This document shows positions 20,204 to 31,400 of a stretch of DNA of 64,000 bases, in pieces. The DNA comes from Sweltsa coloradensis (Eukaryota > Arthropoda > Insecta > Plecoptera > Chloroperlidae), in NCBI GenBank assembly GCA_024449915.1, contig JAMZAV010003223.1, positions 60,750 to 124,749 on the forward strand, in the 5' to 3' direction. Made by a program: the position numbers and the translations under genes. Within the stretch, counting starts at the first letter, position 1. The number at the start of each line of letters is the position of its first letter. Under the pieces are notes generated by a model. The model did not search any database. It was given only the letters and a program-made list of their open reading frames with translations, and was not told where the DNA came from.

Positions 20204-20383
20204 CCGTATTTACCCGATTGCAAGCGTACCTTTTCGGACACATTTTTGCAGTTCAAAATGGCATTTTGGCTTGGAATCGATAGCAAACTTATGAGTATTT
20301 AAATGCTACTTTTTTTTGTTAGATGAACTTTTAATCAGGGGTCGGCTTGCATTCGGTGTCGGCCTGCAATCGAGCAAATACGG
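20204..20383. mobile_element. 180-bp MITE with CCGTATTT ends
   Basis: The ends are CCGTATTTACCCGATTGCA on the left and, inverted, CCGTATTTGCTCGATTGCA on the right. TA lies on both sides (20202-20203 and 20384-20385), which would fit a 2-bp target duplication. A related single end (CCGTATTTCTATTTACCC) lies at 18483. Confidence 0.75.
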
Positions 20384-22109
20384 TATATATTACGTAAAAT
20401 ATAATTAATTTCACAAACAAACTTTGTTGTTTTGTAATCCTTTTCTTTCTCTATTTTCCTTTTTACTAGAAATACCCCTTGGTAGGCCTATTACGCGCAA
20501 AAGCCGCGTCACTTTGAAAACCATAAACATCTCATTCTGTGCCATGTTCTGTGCTGGCTAGCGGAAAGAGCTATCTCTACCGCTCTCCATGTAGGTAGCC
20601 TAGCAAAGCAACCTACGTAGCGACCTGTAGAGATAGCGCTTCCCTGACCTAGCTTTCAGTCGCTTGAACGTTGCGATGTTGCCAAGCGTATTCTAAGGTT
20701 GGCAATAGATTTTCATGGTCATATATTACGTGCTACACTTTATAAAATGTACGTATAACAAAACAACAATATACCAGTTCATATAATATTCAAATGTATA
20801 ACTAAAAAATAAAAATAAGAAAACTGATCAATACAAGAAGAAATAAAATACGATTTTTCTGGCCATAATTTGGTTTTCATTGGGTGGCTGCACTTCATTT
20901 CAGCAGCCATGACTGAGGTGTGTATTAGTCAATTGACGCACTAGCAGTATTGAAGAGGCAAAAAAAAACAATTTAGTGAAATGTGAATGTACTTCATTGG
21001 AAATAGTTACAAACGGTATTTAAATTATGTGTTACTATTTTGGAAGTAACACCATATTTTTTGTTTCATTTTTAACTTAAATTAAGTTTTTTTATGTTTG
21101 TGTATGCTACTAGAGAGTACACTCATAGGAATCATTTTAAGAGACGTTAAGGCGGGAAAATTTAACATTGGTTTAAATGGGAAAAAGAAGGGACTTAGTG
21201 AAATCGTCGTTGGGGACGGGAAATCGTTGCAGCTGTGATCGTTGGACCGAAGTTCCACTATATTAGTTTTTTATCATCTAGGCCTATTCCCCCGATTTAC
21301 AAAATCCAGTACTACTAATACCTGTTAATTTACCTAGCGTATCTGTTTTGATATTTTCGGAATGCATAAATAGTAAATAAATATCTCTTCGCAACAGAAG
21401 AGAGTTTCCGATAATGCTTGGACTGAAACAAAATAAACGTGTCAGTCACTCATTGGTCGATTACAATTGGAGCTGGAAACGGGTACCTGCATGTTGATAA
21501 TATTTTAAGTTCTAACCCAGGTGATAAAATGAGTAGTCTTATACTCGTTTGACGGTTTTGTGTCTCGAATCTCATTGCTACCCAATCGCAGCCGCCGGTT
21601 AGTCTTTCGATAGTCGGCACGCATGGTGCCAGTAGTCGAATCTTCTTTAATTAGTGCTCGAGGTTTTTATTTGCCGAGGTTGTAGTGAGAGACAACACTA
21701 CACTACAGACGGCCTACTTGACTGCTGAACATCGACGGGTACCGGGGGAGGCATTTTGCTAATTTGTAGGGATGTGCGGTAAACGAATTCCCCGTACTGA
21801 CCGTATTGTTCGGCTCTCGTCAGTGACGTCACTCACTCGGGCTCGACACAAACGAAACTCCAGCGCTAATTAAGTACGAATCACCTAGTGTCGCCACTGC
21901 GCACTGGCGAGTAAAAGACTTGCCGGCGATAAGGTAGCAATATAATTTGAGACAAAAAACAGTGAAACGAGTATCCAACGACTCATTTCATTACACGGGT
22001 TATTAACTTATTAATATTATCAACGGATTACATGCTATACTTTTTTATGTGAACTTTTCGTTAGATTCGGCTTATAATCGGGTACTAATAATTAAACTGT
22101 ATTTCCCAG

Positions 22110-22356
22110 ATGTTGCAACAAGCGTTCCTGGAGAACACGGAGCTTCACGAACGGATAGCGGAGAACATCAACCGAGCGCTTCATGGCCATGAGGCGGGAC
22201 TTGAACCCAAGACCCCGAGTGACCTGGATACTCCCACGATGGAACCCGGCTCTCACACGGACCTGATGAGCTCCGAGCTGACTCAAGCGATAAAGAACAT
22301 CGTGATTCAGACGGAACAGGACCCGCTCTTCGAGAGGTTTCTCGACGAAATCATTT
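22110..22356 (+). CDS. NPAT: NPAT-like exon: helical/acidic motif
   Basis: The acceptor is GTATTTCCCAG and the donor GTAAGT. The exon opens in phase 0 with MLQQAFLENTELHERIAENI and then NRALHGH. It closes with LTQAIKNIVIQTEQDPLF followed by ERFLDEI. The second segment resembles the vertebrate NPAT stretch in which an alternating hydrophobic helix runs into E-T-E-x-D-P-x-F and an F-D-x-F tail. The first resembles the family's QEKLAEHIN-type helix. I regard these as the best internal markers for NPAT. The last base starts a Phe codon completed by the next exon. Confidence 0.8.
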
Positions 22357-22838
22357 GTAAGTTCAGTTCAATGAGACGCAGTTTCCAAACTGGAGATCTG
22401 TGTTAAATACTTCAAATGGTAGCCTAGGTCTACTGCTAGGGATCAGTAATCTAGTAATTTTCCATAAGCTGTACGCTTACAGCGTAGGTCTACTGTAATT
22501 TCCAGAAACATTAGGCCTACCTTTTTATTTTACTCTCAGAATGAAGTTTAATTATGTGTGTAAAACCCAATGTAGGCCTATAAGATGGGAGTGTAGGCTT
22601 TAAACTTTGCGATTTCTTTAATTTGATCATTGTATAAAACATGTTAATATTCTCAAATTTCCGGAAATGGAAAATTTCATGTTCTTAGGTACCTACTTCA
22701 CATCCTATATTTGTTAAAAGGCAATATAGAATAATTTCCATCTTTGCCATTAAATTTGTTGTAGGTAGGTTTTGGTTTACTATGGGCCTAGTAGGCTTAT
22801 AACAAGTTTTTAATTAAATCTAATTTTTTCTCAATTAG

Positions 22839-23717
22839 TTCCATCCGATGACAGTCCCACCGACAGTCCCGAAGAGTTTGCCAGCGATGTGGGAGAAGAG
22901 TGCGCAGAGCTTCCCCGCAACACTGCAAACAACCCCAGTCCAGACGTTACCGGCGATGTTCCCCTCAAGAGTCGCCTGCGCAGCGCGTGCAAGCGAGACG
23001 CTGCCGCCAAGCAGTCGCCGCGCACTCCACCACGACTCAGCCCCGTGCCGAGGGTCACTCTAGAAGATCAGAACAATGCGGCCATCGAGTTCATCCTGGG
23101 CGCTAGCGTTACCACAAACGACGTAGCGTCGTCACAAACCGCTAGGGAAAGTGTACACGACGGTGAGCTCAGGACGTCCGCAAGGACACAAGTTACTCTC
23201 GCCGTACCACCGCGCGTTGATTATCCTAAACAAACCAAATCTACTGTTAACGTTCCTAAAAGCACAAGTGATTCTCTTTTGTGTGCTCAACCAGTGAGTA
23301 ATTACTTTGGTTCGAACAATTACTGCGAGCGTCAACATCCGGTACCCACGCAGAGTAATACGTCAAACACAGGTAGAATTCTTGATTCCAATCAAATAAA
23401 CAATGCACAAAATATTATTCCTATTGACCCTGTACTTAGTAAAATAAAAATTGACATCCCCGAAAGCGCTATGCCGATGATTCAGCAGCGATCCCAGGTG
23501 ACCTTCAGTAACATCGTGCCTCAGACAATAGAAAACAGTCCGGTTCGCCAAGTAACTGTTCCAACAAATACATTCGCTTCTGTGCCTTGTATCCATCAGG
23601 GATCACGAGTTATGATCATGAATGCGCCAACGAATTCGGAAATCATGGCGATGCCTTTTATTCTCCAAGGACATCCTGGTTCATTGCTGAGGTTCAATTC
23701 GTCGCAGACAAACCAAG
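22839..23717 (+). CDS. NPAT: NPAT-like exon, 879 bp
   Basis: The acceptor is TTTCTCAATTAG and the donor GTAACT. It starts FPSDDSPTDSPEEFASDVG, acidic with two SP sites, then KSRLRSACKRDAAAK and SPRTPPRLSPVP, a cluster of proline-directed sites. Around VTLEDQNNAAIEFILGASVT there is a small hydrophobic block. The rest is Gln/Asn/Ser/Pro-rich, as expected for a coactivator linker. It ends with one base of a Gly codon. Confidence 0.8.
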
Positions 23718-24145
23718 GTAACTCTACCCAAAACATGTCATAACAATATTATCATGTTTACAGCTCTATGCTCTTATCAGCGATACCGGTATTCAATTTG
23801 TGTCGTACATATACTGTAGGGCCTATCTTAATTGATAATGTTCTTGATTTTACAATCACAAAGGCTAGAAAATTAGGTACCTACTCATCTTTCACATAAT
23901 TTATGCCAGAAATAAGTGAATGTTGTCTTTGTGAGACATTATGCCTATATTGTAGCGCTGTTCACACTCGAACACCAAAGTTAACCCCCTTGCATCCGGC
24001 AGCTCAGGCTATAATAAATCATTGGATTATTATTTCACGGAAAAACAAAGTACATAGGCCTATTTTTAATCGGGACGAAATACTTTCTTTTTCTAAAAAA
24101 TCTATTTGTACAGTATTTGACGTAAGTGGAATATTCCGTATATAT

Positions 24146-24660
24146 TAGGGATGAGATCGGGTACTCGGGTACCCGACACCTACCCGACTAGTCGGGTAAA
24201 AAAAAAAAAAAAAATTATTTTATTTTTTAATGATAAATTGAATGAGATTGCACTTGTTGTCTTGTTAGTCGTTATCTTATCTCAAAACGTAAACATATCA
24301 AATCAGAGGGAGTCTTGGCCGGGCCAAGAGACAAGCAAGCTAGTGATACGTAGCGGGTGGATGGTGGGGGGGGGGGGGGGGGGGAATGGCCGGACAGCGT
24401 TGTGCAATCCCACTGAAAATCAGTTATATAACTGAGTGGGTAGACTCAAACAATTTATTTATTATTTATTTAACTAGAGTAGTGGGCTAAAAATAACTTT
24501 TGCATAAAAAAAAAATATATATATACCATATATATTTTTTAATTGCGGATCGGGGAGTCGACTCCTACCCGGTTCCCAAGGCTCCGGAGTTGACTCCAAT
24601 ATTTACTACCCGATGTCATCACTAGCATTATATAATATATACTACCCGATGTCATCACTA
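24146..24660. mobile_element. hAT-like MITE, TAGKGATGACATCGG family, with duplicated right end
   Basis: The left end is TAGGGATGAGATCGGGTA. The inverted right end is TAGTGATGACATCGGGTAGT and occurs twice (ending at 24624 and 24660). The flanks are GTATATAT (24138-24145) and GTGTATAT (24661-24668), 7 of 8. It contains an A17 run, a G18 run and, at about 24403-24476, the SINE tail CCCACTGAAAATCAGTTATA with a 'tttatttatt' tract. Confidence 0.78.
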
Positions 24661-24703
24661 GTGTATATATATATAGGCCTATATATATATATAGTGCCAC
24701 TAT

Positions 24704-25390
24704 TAGGGGTGCCAGATTAGTGAAACTCAAATACGGGACAGTACTTTGCGTAGTGATACTGGGCCCCAGCCGCCGGAGGCGGAAAATTTTAGGGGTTGTG
24801 TTTTTTTGGGGAAGGGCCTAAAACGCATTTGAGAGTAATTCAGTGAAAATTTTAAAGCAATATAGTTATTGAAAAAAGGAGATAATCAGATAAGGAATGT
24901 ACAGAAAAGTAAGTAGCTATATAGAACCAAAATTATTATCACTTTATTGATAGGCACATTTCATTGATGATCAGATCATTGATATTTATTGCTTTGTTAC
25001 TATTGCAACGTTACCATCTTCATTGTCACTCATTTTTAATGTTGTTTATGACTGCCTCACTAGTTCGAATGCGTTTGTCACATGCACGCGATTAAGAATA
25101 TTATCACATTACGGCTAGAGACACTCGCTACAATGACTCACCGCGCTAATGATGCACTCAAATAACACCCACCACCAGCAGGCAGCAGCGGCAGACTGTT
25201 CAGGCACCAAGGCCGGCCAAGGGGAAGGGATTGATAACTATACGCCCGCGCGTATTGTTGAAAAAGCGCACAGAGACTACTTTATTCTAAATACGTGATA
25301 TACTGAGCAATGGGGTAGAGCATACGGGACGCGGGAAACACCCATCAAATACGGGATTTCCCGGGTAATACGGGACACCTGGCAACCCTA
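24704..25390. mobile_element. 687-bp hAT MITE
   Basis: The ends are TAGGGGTGCCAGATTAG on the left and, inverted, TAGGGTTGCCAGGTGTC on the right. An exact 8-bp duplication, GCCACTAT, flanks it (24696-24703 and 25391-25398). 'atacgggac' repeats occur near both ends. Confidence 0.92.
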
Positions 25391-25661
25391 GCCACTATGT
25401 AGTAATGTAGATTGATGTATTGTAGATGCACCAGTTAAAAAGGATCTTCTTAAACAAAATTTCTATATATTTTGTTAAATTTACTTACCCTAAGACAAAT
25501 TTAATAACCTCAACTCAATCACTAAACTTATAACCTTCCCACCCGTAATCAGTAGGTAATCACTTCCCGAAGGTAAGTTGTTGGATCCATTAAACATGGG
25601 TAAAAGTGGCACCTTTTTTACTTTTTGCTGACGTCGTTTGATAATGTAGTCACCATTTTGA

Positions 25662-27349
25662 TAGGGCTGTGCAAGTCTCGACTTTTCGAGATTCGAGCGA
25701 GATTAAAGTGCTGCTCGAATCTCGCTCGATCTCGAGATCATACTGCTCAGAAAAACGAGTCTCGCTCGATCTCGATCTCAAATTGCTCGCAAAATCTAGT
25801 CTCAAGATATCTCCGTCACGGACCATGGTAGTCGTAATTATGCGGGACCTTGCGTTATGCGACGTGGTAAAGTAATATTTATTCCCCGATTTTTGCGTAA
25901 TAATTTCATATTGCCATGCCACATTGTCGAGAAATCTCTAGGCCTAGATGAGCTAGGCCAATGGCTATAGGCCTAGGCCTAAGTCCCGGTTCCATTCCGT
26001 GATCGGAGCTTTGATAAACCTGAAGATCGGAGGCCTAGGGCCTACTAACAAATGACGCATAAAATAAGCTTCACTTTAAAACACTTTCCTCTACAGAACG
26101 AAAGCTAGGCTAGGTACTTCTAGCACTAGCATACACCCAATAAATGACAACAAGACATCCATCTACATTTTATTTTAGGCCTAGTCGAAATTTCACAAAT
26201 TCGTTGCCAACGCGCATGCGTCTGTCGACGCGCACACAAATCGTGCATTTTGACTGGTCACTGGTAGCGCACTCTATCGTGCGAGCTACTGAACTGAAGC
26301 GTGATTTGTAAAGTTGGCGGTAGAGAGCAGAGAGCGCTTTATCGACTCGTTATCGACTCCAACAGAGAAACTACTTTATCGGTTTTTCTTACGACATTCC
26401 CATCTCGTTGCGACATTCATTAAAGGGGTATTACACTAAGGCCGCTGTACGTGTTGTTACTTTTTATTTTCACTTCCAAACTAATGTGATTAATAAACTA
26501 ATAAAGTAAGAAACAAAAATTATATTTCGTTCAACATGTAGCCTAGGCCTAAGCCTAGGACCTCTGAGATAGGCTAGGGCTAGGCCTACTCCAGGCCTAG
26601 CCCTAGGCCTAGGCCCCTATGCACTAGGGTGGGCCGAAAAACAATTTTTTTTTTTTTAAAGTCGTAAGACCGCGGAAAAGTTGCGAATTGTGGAGACTAA
26701 AAATTTTTTAAAAAAATTTAAAAATCGGTTCATATCTTCCGGTCGCGCATGTGCTCTAAAGTTTTCCAAAATTTGGAAAAATTCACATTTTTACGATAAT
26801 TTTTAATATTTTTAACATAGAAGAAAATTTAAAATGTGAAAAATTCGAGCTTTTACATTCGGGAAGAGGCTAATTTAAAAATGTTAAAAATTATCGTAAA
26901 AATGTGAATTTTTCAAAATTTTGGAAAAGTTTAGAGCACATGCGCGACCGGAAGATATGAACCGATTTTTAAATTTTTTTAAAAAATTTTTTAGTCTCCA
27001 CAATTCGCAACTTTTCCGCGGTATTACGACTTTAAAAAAAAAAAAAATTGTTTTTCGGCCCACCCTACTATGCACTGAACTGAGAAATGTTTACTTTTTA
27101 AATATTTTTTTTAAGTAGGCCCTATTTTTACTTTCAAAGCTGCCTAGGCCTAATTATTTTGTGTAGGTGATTCTTTCATTGGGGTCCTACAACAGGCCTA
27201 AGCCGGCTAATTTCAATGCGCTCGATCTCGTTCGACCTCTCTTGATCTCGGATCTCGCTCGATCTCAAATCTCGCTCGAGATTCAAGATTTTTTTCAAAT
27301 TCTTGCTCAATCTCGCTCGACTTAAAAAAAAACTGCTCGCACAGCCCTA
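25662..27349. mobile_element. 1688-bp hAT-like element with TAGGGCTGTG ends
   Basis: The ends are TAGGGCTGTGCAAGTCTCG on the left and, inverted, TAGGGCTGTGCGAGCAG on the right. An exact duplication, CATTTTGA, flanks it (25654-25661 and 27350-27357). Subterminal arrays of 'tctcgctcgatctcgag' occur on both sides. It carries the palindromic element 26625-27067 as a nested insertion and a cluster of tandem TAGGCC units around 26540-26615. Confidence 0.92.
26625..27067. mobile_element. 443-bp near-complete palindrome with 8-bp duplication
   Basis: The exact 8-mer CTATGCAC flanks it (26617-26624 and 27068-27075). The ends TAGGGTGGGCCGAAAAACAA are the same on both sides, inverted. The pairing continues inward for nearly 200 bases per arm (marker pair AAGTCGTAAGACCGCGG and CCGCGGTATTACGACTT; CATATCTTCCGGTCGCGCAT in both). 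Only about 60 bases in the centre are unpaired. It is a foldback hAT-like MITE. Confidence 0.92.
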
Positions 27350-27425
27350 CATTTTGATAACTGCTAATAATTGTAATGTATCCTACTAATTTTGGTATGT
27401 TTAGTACTAGTTAGTGTAGCTAGAC

Positions 27426-28335
27426 TAAGGTTGCCGTTCGATATGAATTTGAATATCGATAATCGTACATGTGCAATCGATTATCGATCAATAAATATCG
27501 ATAATCAAATAAAAAATAAGGTTAGGCCTATACTTTCTTGTATACCGACGCGGTCCGTGAACCTTTTGCGAGTGCATCCTTTTGTTCCTTCTATTTACTC
27601 AAAACAAGGTTTCACATGCTAGCGACGTCTTTCACAAGCGCGCGCACTCTCTCCCTCCCCACTCTCCCCCCCTACCCGCGCATGGCTGGCAGGTCCGATT
27701 AGAGCATGCTACGTAACGTAAACAGACACTACCCGGCTCGTGTGTTGTCTTTGTGAAGGTCGTTGTTCTTAGAAATTTTAGTTCTGTTTCATTTCAGCTT
27801 TTGTTGTGATTTTCGTTCATTCACTTACGAGATAGGCCTATCAGTTATTCAATGCTCCGATATTTATTATGTGACGATGAATAATATTTGCCATTGCTTT
27901 GGAAGACGTAATATTAATCTGAGAGAAGTGATCGATAAGATAATAAAGTAGCACTACAGAATGAAGTAAAGCGATAAAGCAGGGTGGGGAGGAATGCATC
28001 ACAATAAAATGCTTGTTGACCTTGAACGATGTACTACAATATTGTCTGTGACGCGGTGAGGTTGATCAATCGGCACGGCAAGTGAAGCCACCCAGCAACA
28101 CACGCCATGCAAGTTGCCTACACAGCAGGGGCGTTGCGCTTCAGCTTCGGACTTGGCGCCATACGCGTGTTGTAGATATCGCAGTGCCCGAAGTTTTCAC
28201 TTAAAATAGCGATTAATGTCTTGACTGGAAATATTTTATCAAGTTCTGCAGAGCGTACGGGCGAGTTATTCAATTATCGATGTTTCGGGTAAAAATCGTA
28301 TCAATTGATTTATCGATTATTAAACGGCAACCCTA
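27426..28335. mobile_element. hAT-like element with TAAGGTTGCCG ends
   Basis: The left end is TAAGGTTGCCGTTCGATA and the inverted right end is TAGGGTTGCCGTTTAATA. The flanks AGCTAGAC (27418-27425) and ATCTATAC (28336-28343) match at 6 of 8. 'tatcgat' motifs are dense near both ends. It stops about 100 bases before the giant NPAT exon. Confidence 0.75.
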
Positions 28336-28439
28336 ATCTATACTTTTCGTAACATACTGGTACAAAATTTACAGGACAATAGTTGGGACTCAATTTGAGA
28401 ACCACTCACTAATGTCAGTAATGTGTGCACTTGTTCTAG

Positions 28440-31400
28440 GGTCCTTAGTCAAATTTGACAATGTGTTGAAGAAAATACTTCCCAAAGGACCTGTTAAACA
28501 AGTAGGTAAGAAATTAACAAGGGACCAGTTACGTCTCCTGAAACGCCAAGAGAAGGAAGCTGCCGCCCGGAAGAAAGCGGAAGAGATGGCCACCAATCAA
28601 CCTCCGACCACCCTCAATGAACCTTCGAATGTCCTTCATATACCCGAAGTAGACTGCAAGGAATCAACAATAAATTTTTGTGACGCGTACAGTGAGTCCC
28701 TGCTACAGAATGCTAGTCCAAGTACAAAAAAGGAACTTTTACACGCTCTTAGCTTGAAATCTTCCGATCTGCCGGCGACAAACACACCGGCTAAAAATCA
28801 AAATTTCATTATCACTATAAATGGAAATAGTGTCAGTGTACCTATTGCTTTTAGCCCGTCAAACCCGAGCTTGTTGTTTCCCTTAGACACTCCTGTGAAA
28901 ACTGAAGGTACTGAATCATCGGCCGGTGTCTGTAGTGAACGTGTCAGCGTCCCTCCCGTCAATAGTAGCTCGGTGAAGGAGAACTTGTCAATCATTTCCT
29001 TCGATACTCCCTTCAAAACTATAGATATAGCGTCACCTACTGATATCTGTAACGAACATGTCATGTTACCTCTCCTCAATAATAAGCCAGTCAACAAGAG
29101 CTTGCCCACTATTTCCTTAGATACTCCTGTGAAATCTATAGAAATGACATCACATGTGGGGATTGAACCCGATCAGCCCCAAGTAGATTCAATCGTTGTC
29201 AGCGGTAACTCAAAGAACATTGTTGTTGATAAATCAGCATGCCTTGATCTGCCACATATAGACACACCCCTTAAAGTAGAAGTTACCTTTCCAGAAAGTA
29301 AAAAGAGCAAGAATTTAAATTGCTCTTCAAACTCCGCAGTAAGTTCAGAGACCAGTGCAAAATCTTCAATGTCGTATTCAAGACTCTCTCTTAAAAATGT
29401 GAAACCCAAAACTAAAAAGGCAAAGGTACAACCTACCGACGTTAAGGTGCATAAGGAAATTGCGATGGAGAACGTTTTGAAAGAAAGTGAGAAAAAGGTG
29501 GCAAATCCCGAGATTATTCAAACGGATAGTCCGATAGATGTGGCAAGTAACGTTTCCCATCTGAAAGACAGTACCTCGATAGCTGATTGCGATTCTAGCA
29601 ACAAGGCTGGACCAAGTGGCGTTGAAACGCAAAAAGAAACCCCGGAAGTGGTTCTGAAGCCATCTGTAAAACGCTTGAGTCTGAGTACGCCACGACGAAT
29701 CAGGACCCACGTCCGAGTGCTGGACTTCACAACCCCCCCGAAACATTACTTTTCTCCTCTTCGGCGCGCAACAACATCGCCCAAGAGTATGTTCACCAGG
29801 CGATCGCCGGGAAGCGCGAGGAAACTGAATAAATCCATGTTCAAATCACCGCCGGCAAAGAGAGTTCGCTCAAGCCTGTTTCATTCTCCTGACGCCATTC
29901 CAGAGGTGAAATCGTCCCCGATTTTGAAGAGTGTAGAAGCGGATAAAACCGAAATGCCTGCTACTAAAGATTCTGAAAATAATTCACCGGATTCTGTGTC
30001 GTCGGAGATAAAAAAGCCACTAAAGTCTCCGTTGGAAGTTACAACAGTGGCAAACTCGCCAATGAATTGGTCATCGTTGCGACTGGACAGCCCTATTAAA
30101 GCTCCGATTGCGACCAGAACACCCATGTCGCAGCGAGCCGGAGACTGGGATAAGATCACTGGATCCGGATTGATCTTCTGTGAATCTCCAACAAAGGTGA
30201 CCGTCTCATGCAGTTATTTAACTTCGGTTGAGGACACCCCTTCGAAATCTATGGCCAATGCCTGGGATGCAAACCTACGGGCCTTGTTACCATCCTATCC
30301 TGACCCTGAACCAGGCCCAAGGTCTGTTGGAAAATCTATTCCCAAGTCTACTCAAAAGAAATCTGAATCAAAGGAATCTGCTTCGGAGAGTGGCTCAGAA
30401 GATAAGAAATGTGAATTAACTGAAGAAAAGAAACATTTGGAGAATAGAAAGAAGAGGAAATTTTCCCAAAACAGCAGTAAATCCCCAAAGGAGAGTTTAA
30501 AATCAAATTCCTCCACTCAAAGGGTTAACTTAAAACTGGGAGAGCAACTAAAGAAAAAAGTAATTCAGTCACCAACGAATCTCAAAGCTTCTAAGCGTAA
30601 TTTAGTATCGCAAAAATCGACTTCATCTCATCCCTCGCAAGACGGCAACACTTTGGACATAGACGAACTGACGATTTCCGTTTCAATTAAAGAGAAGACT
30701 GTTACATCAAGATCTATCCTCAACGACCTGGTAGTCGAAACTTCTTCCGACACAAAATGTTTCGTTACGTCGACTCCACTAGTCCCAGTCAAAGGAGAAG
30801 CTATCCCAAAGAATTTGTTTACAAAAATTCCCGACTTATTGACGCCGTTAAAAGACGATTCTTTTGTCGTCCCAATGACGCCGCGACTCCTGAGCCCGGG
30901 CGACGACCCCGACACCCCGTTAACGAAACTAATTCGCGGCGACCCACTCTTCGACTGTTCCCTGATTCCTACGCCCTTCTTCAAGCTAACTCCTGGCATC
31001 TTGGCGACACCTGACGCTTCGTCCAACAGTTCCTTTGTCTCCACTCCCATGACACCGATGCACTTCCATCCTGAGGTACCGACTTACTTTGAACCTAAAT
31101 CCAAATTGTCTGTAAAAAGTAACGAAAGTCCAAAACTAGGAATAGAAATTCCTGAGATTGTTAACAATGCTGAGGTCGCAAAAACAGTTATTCCAGAAAA
31201 GGAAAAGAACGTTACAAATAAGAATTTGGCGTGTAACGTAGAAACACCGGTAGCAAGTGTGGATGAACAAAAAGAAATTGATTGTCACACGGAAGAAAAT
31301 AAAGATGCAAATAGAAATAAAAAAGTTAATGTTCAACCACAAAAAGATATGGTGAATGGCATTGTTGTTGTGGCCGGTTGCTCTAGAACTGTGGGTCATA

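Larger units (their letters stand above)
16262..22109 (+). other. 5.8-kb NPAT intron made largely of mobile DNA
   Basis: It contains MITEs at 16396-17103, 17134-18433 (with 17526-18318 nested) and 20204-20383. A single MITE end lies at 18484. A G/C-rich inverted pair occurs at about 17262-17480 and 18600-18870, and a tRNA-like SINE head on the - strand at about 19820-19890. From 20400 to 22109 I recognise only short fragments: a third, shorter copy of the G/C-rich repeat near 20565-20640 and a lone TAGGGATG-type end at 21773. No other gene is seen. Confidence 0.6.
23718..28439 (+). other. 4.7-kb NPAT intron composed mostly of four hAT-type elements
   Basis: The elements 24146-24660, 24704-25390, 25662-27349 and 27426-28335 cover about four fifths of the intron. 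The remaining 23718-24145 and short gaps show nothing I recognise apart from TAGGCCTA motifs. Confidence 0.75.

Noticed and set aside
21773..21970. TAGGGATGTGCGGTAAACG at 21773 as a complete MITE
   Set aside because: It resembles a TAGGG-type end, but no inverted partner or target duplication was found before the exon at 22110.
28412..28439. ATG at 28412 as the start of a separate gene
   Set aside because: The acceptor at 28438-28439 and the split Gly codon fit the preceding NPAT exon exactly, so the region is an internal exon.
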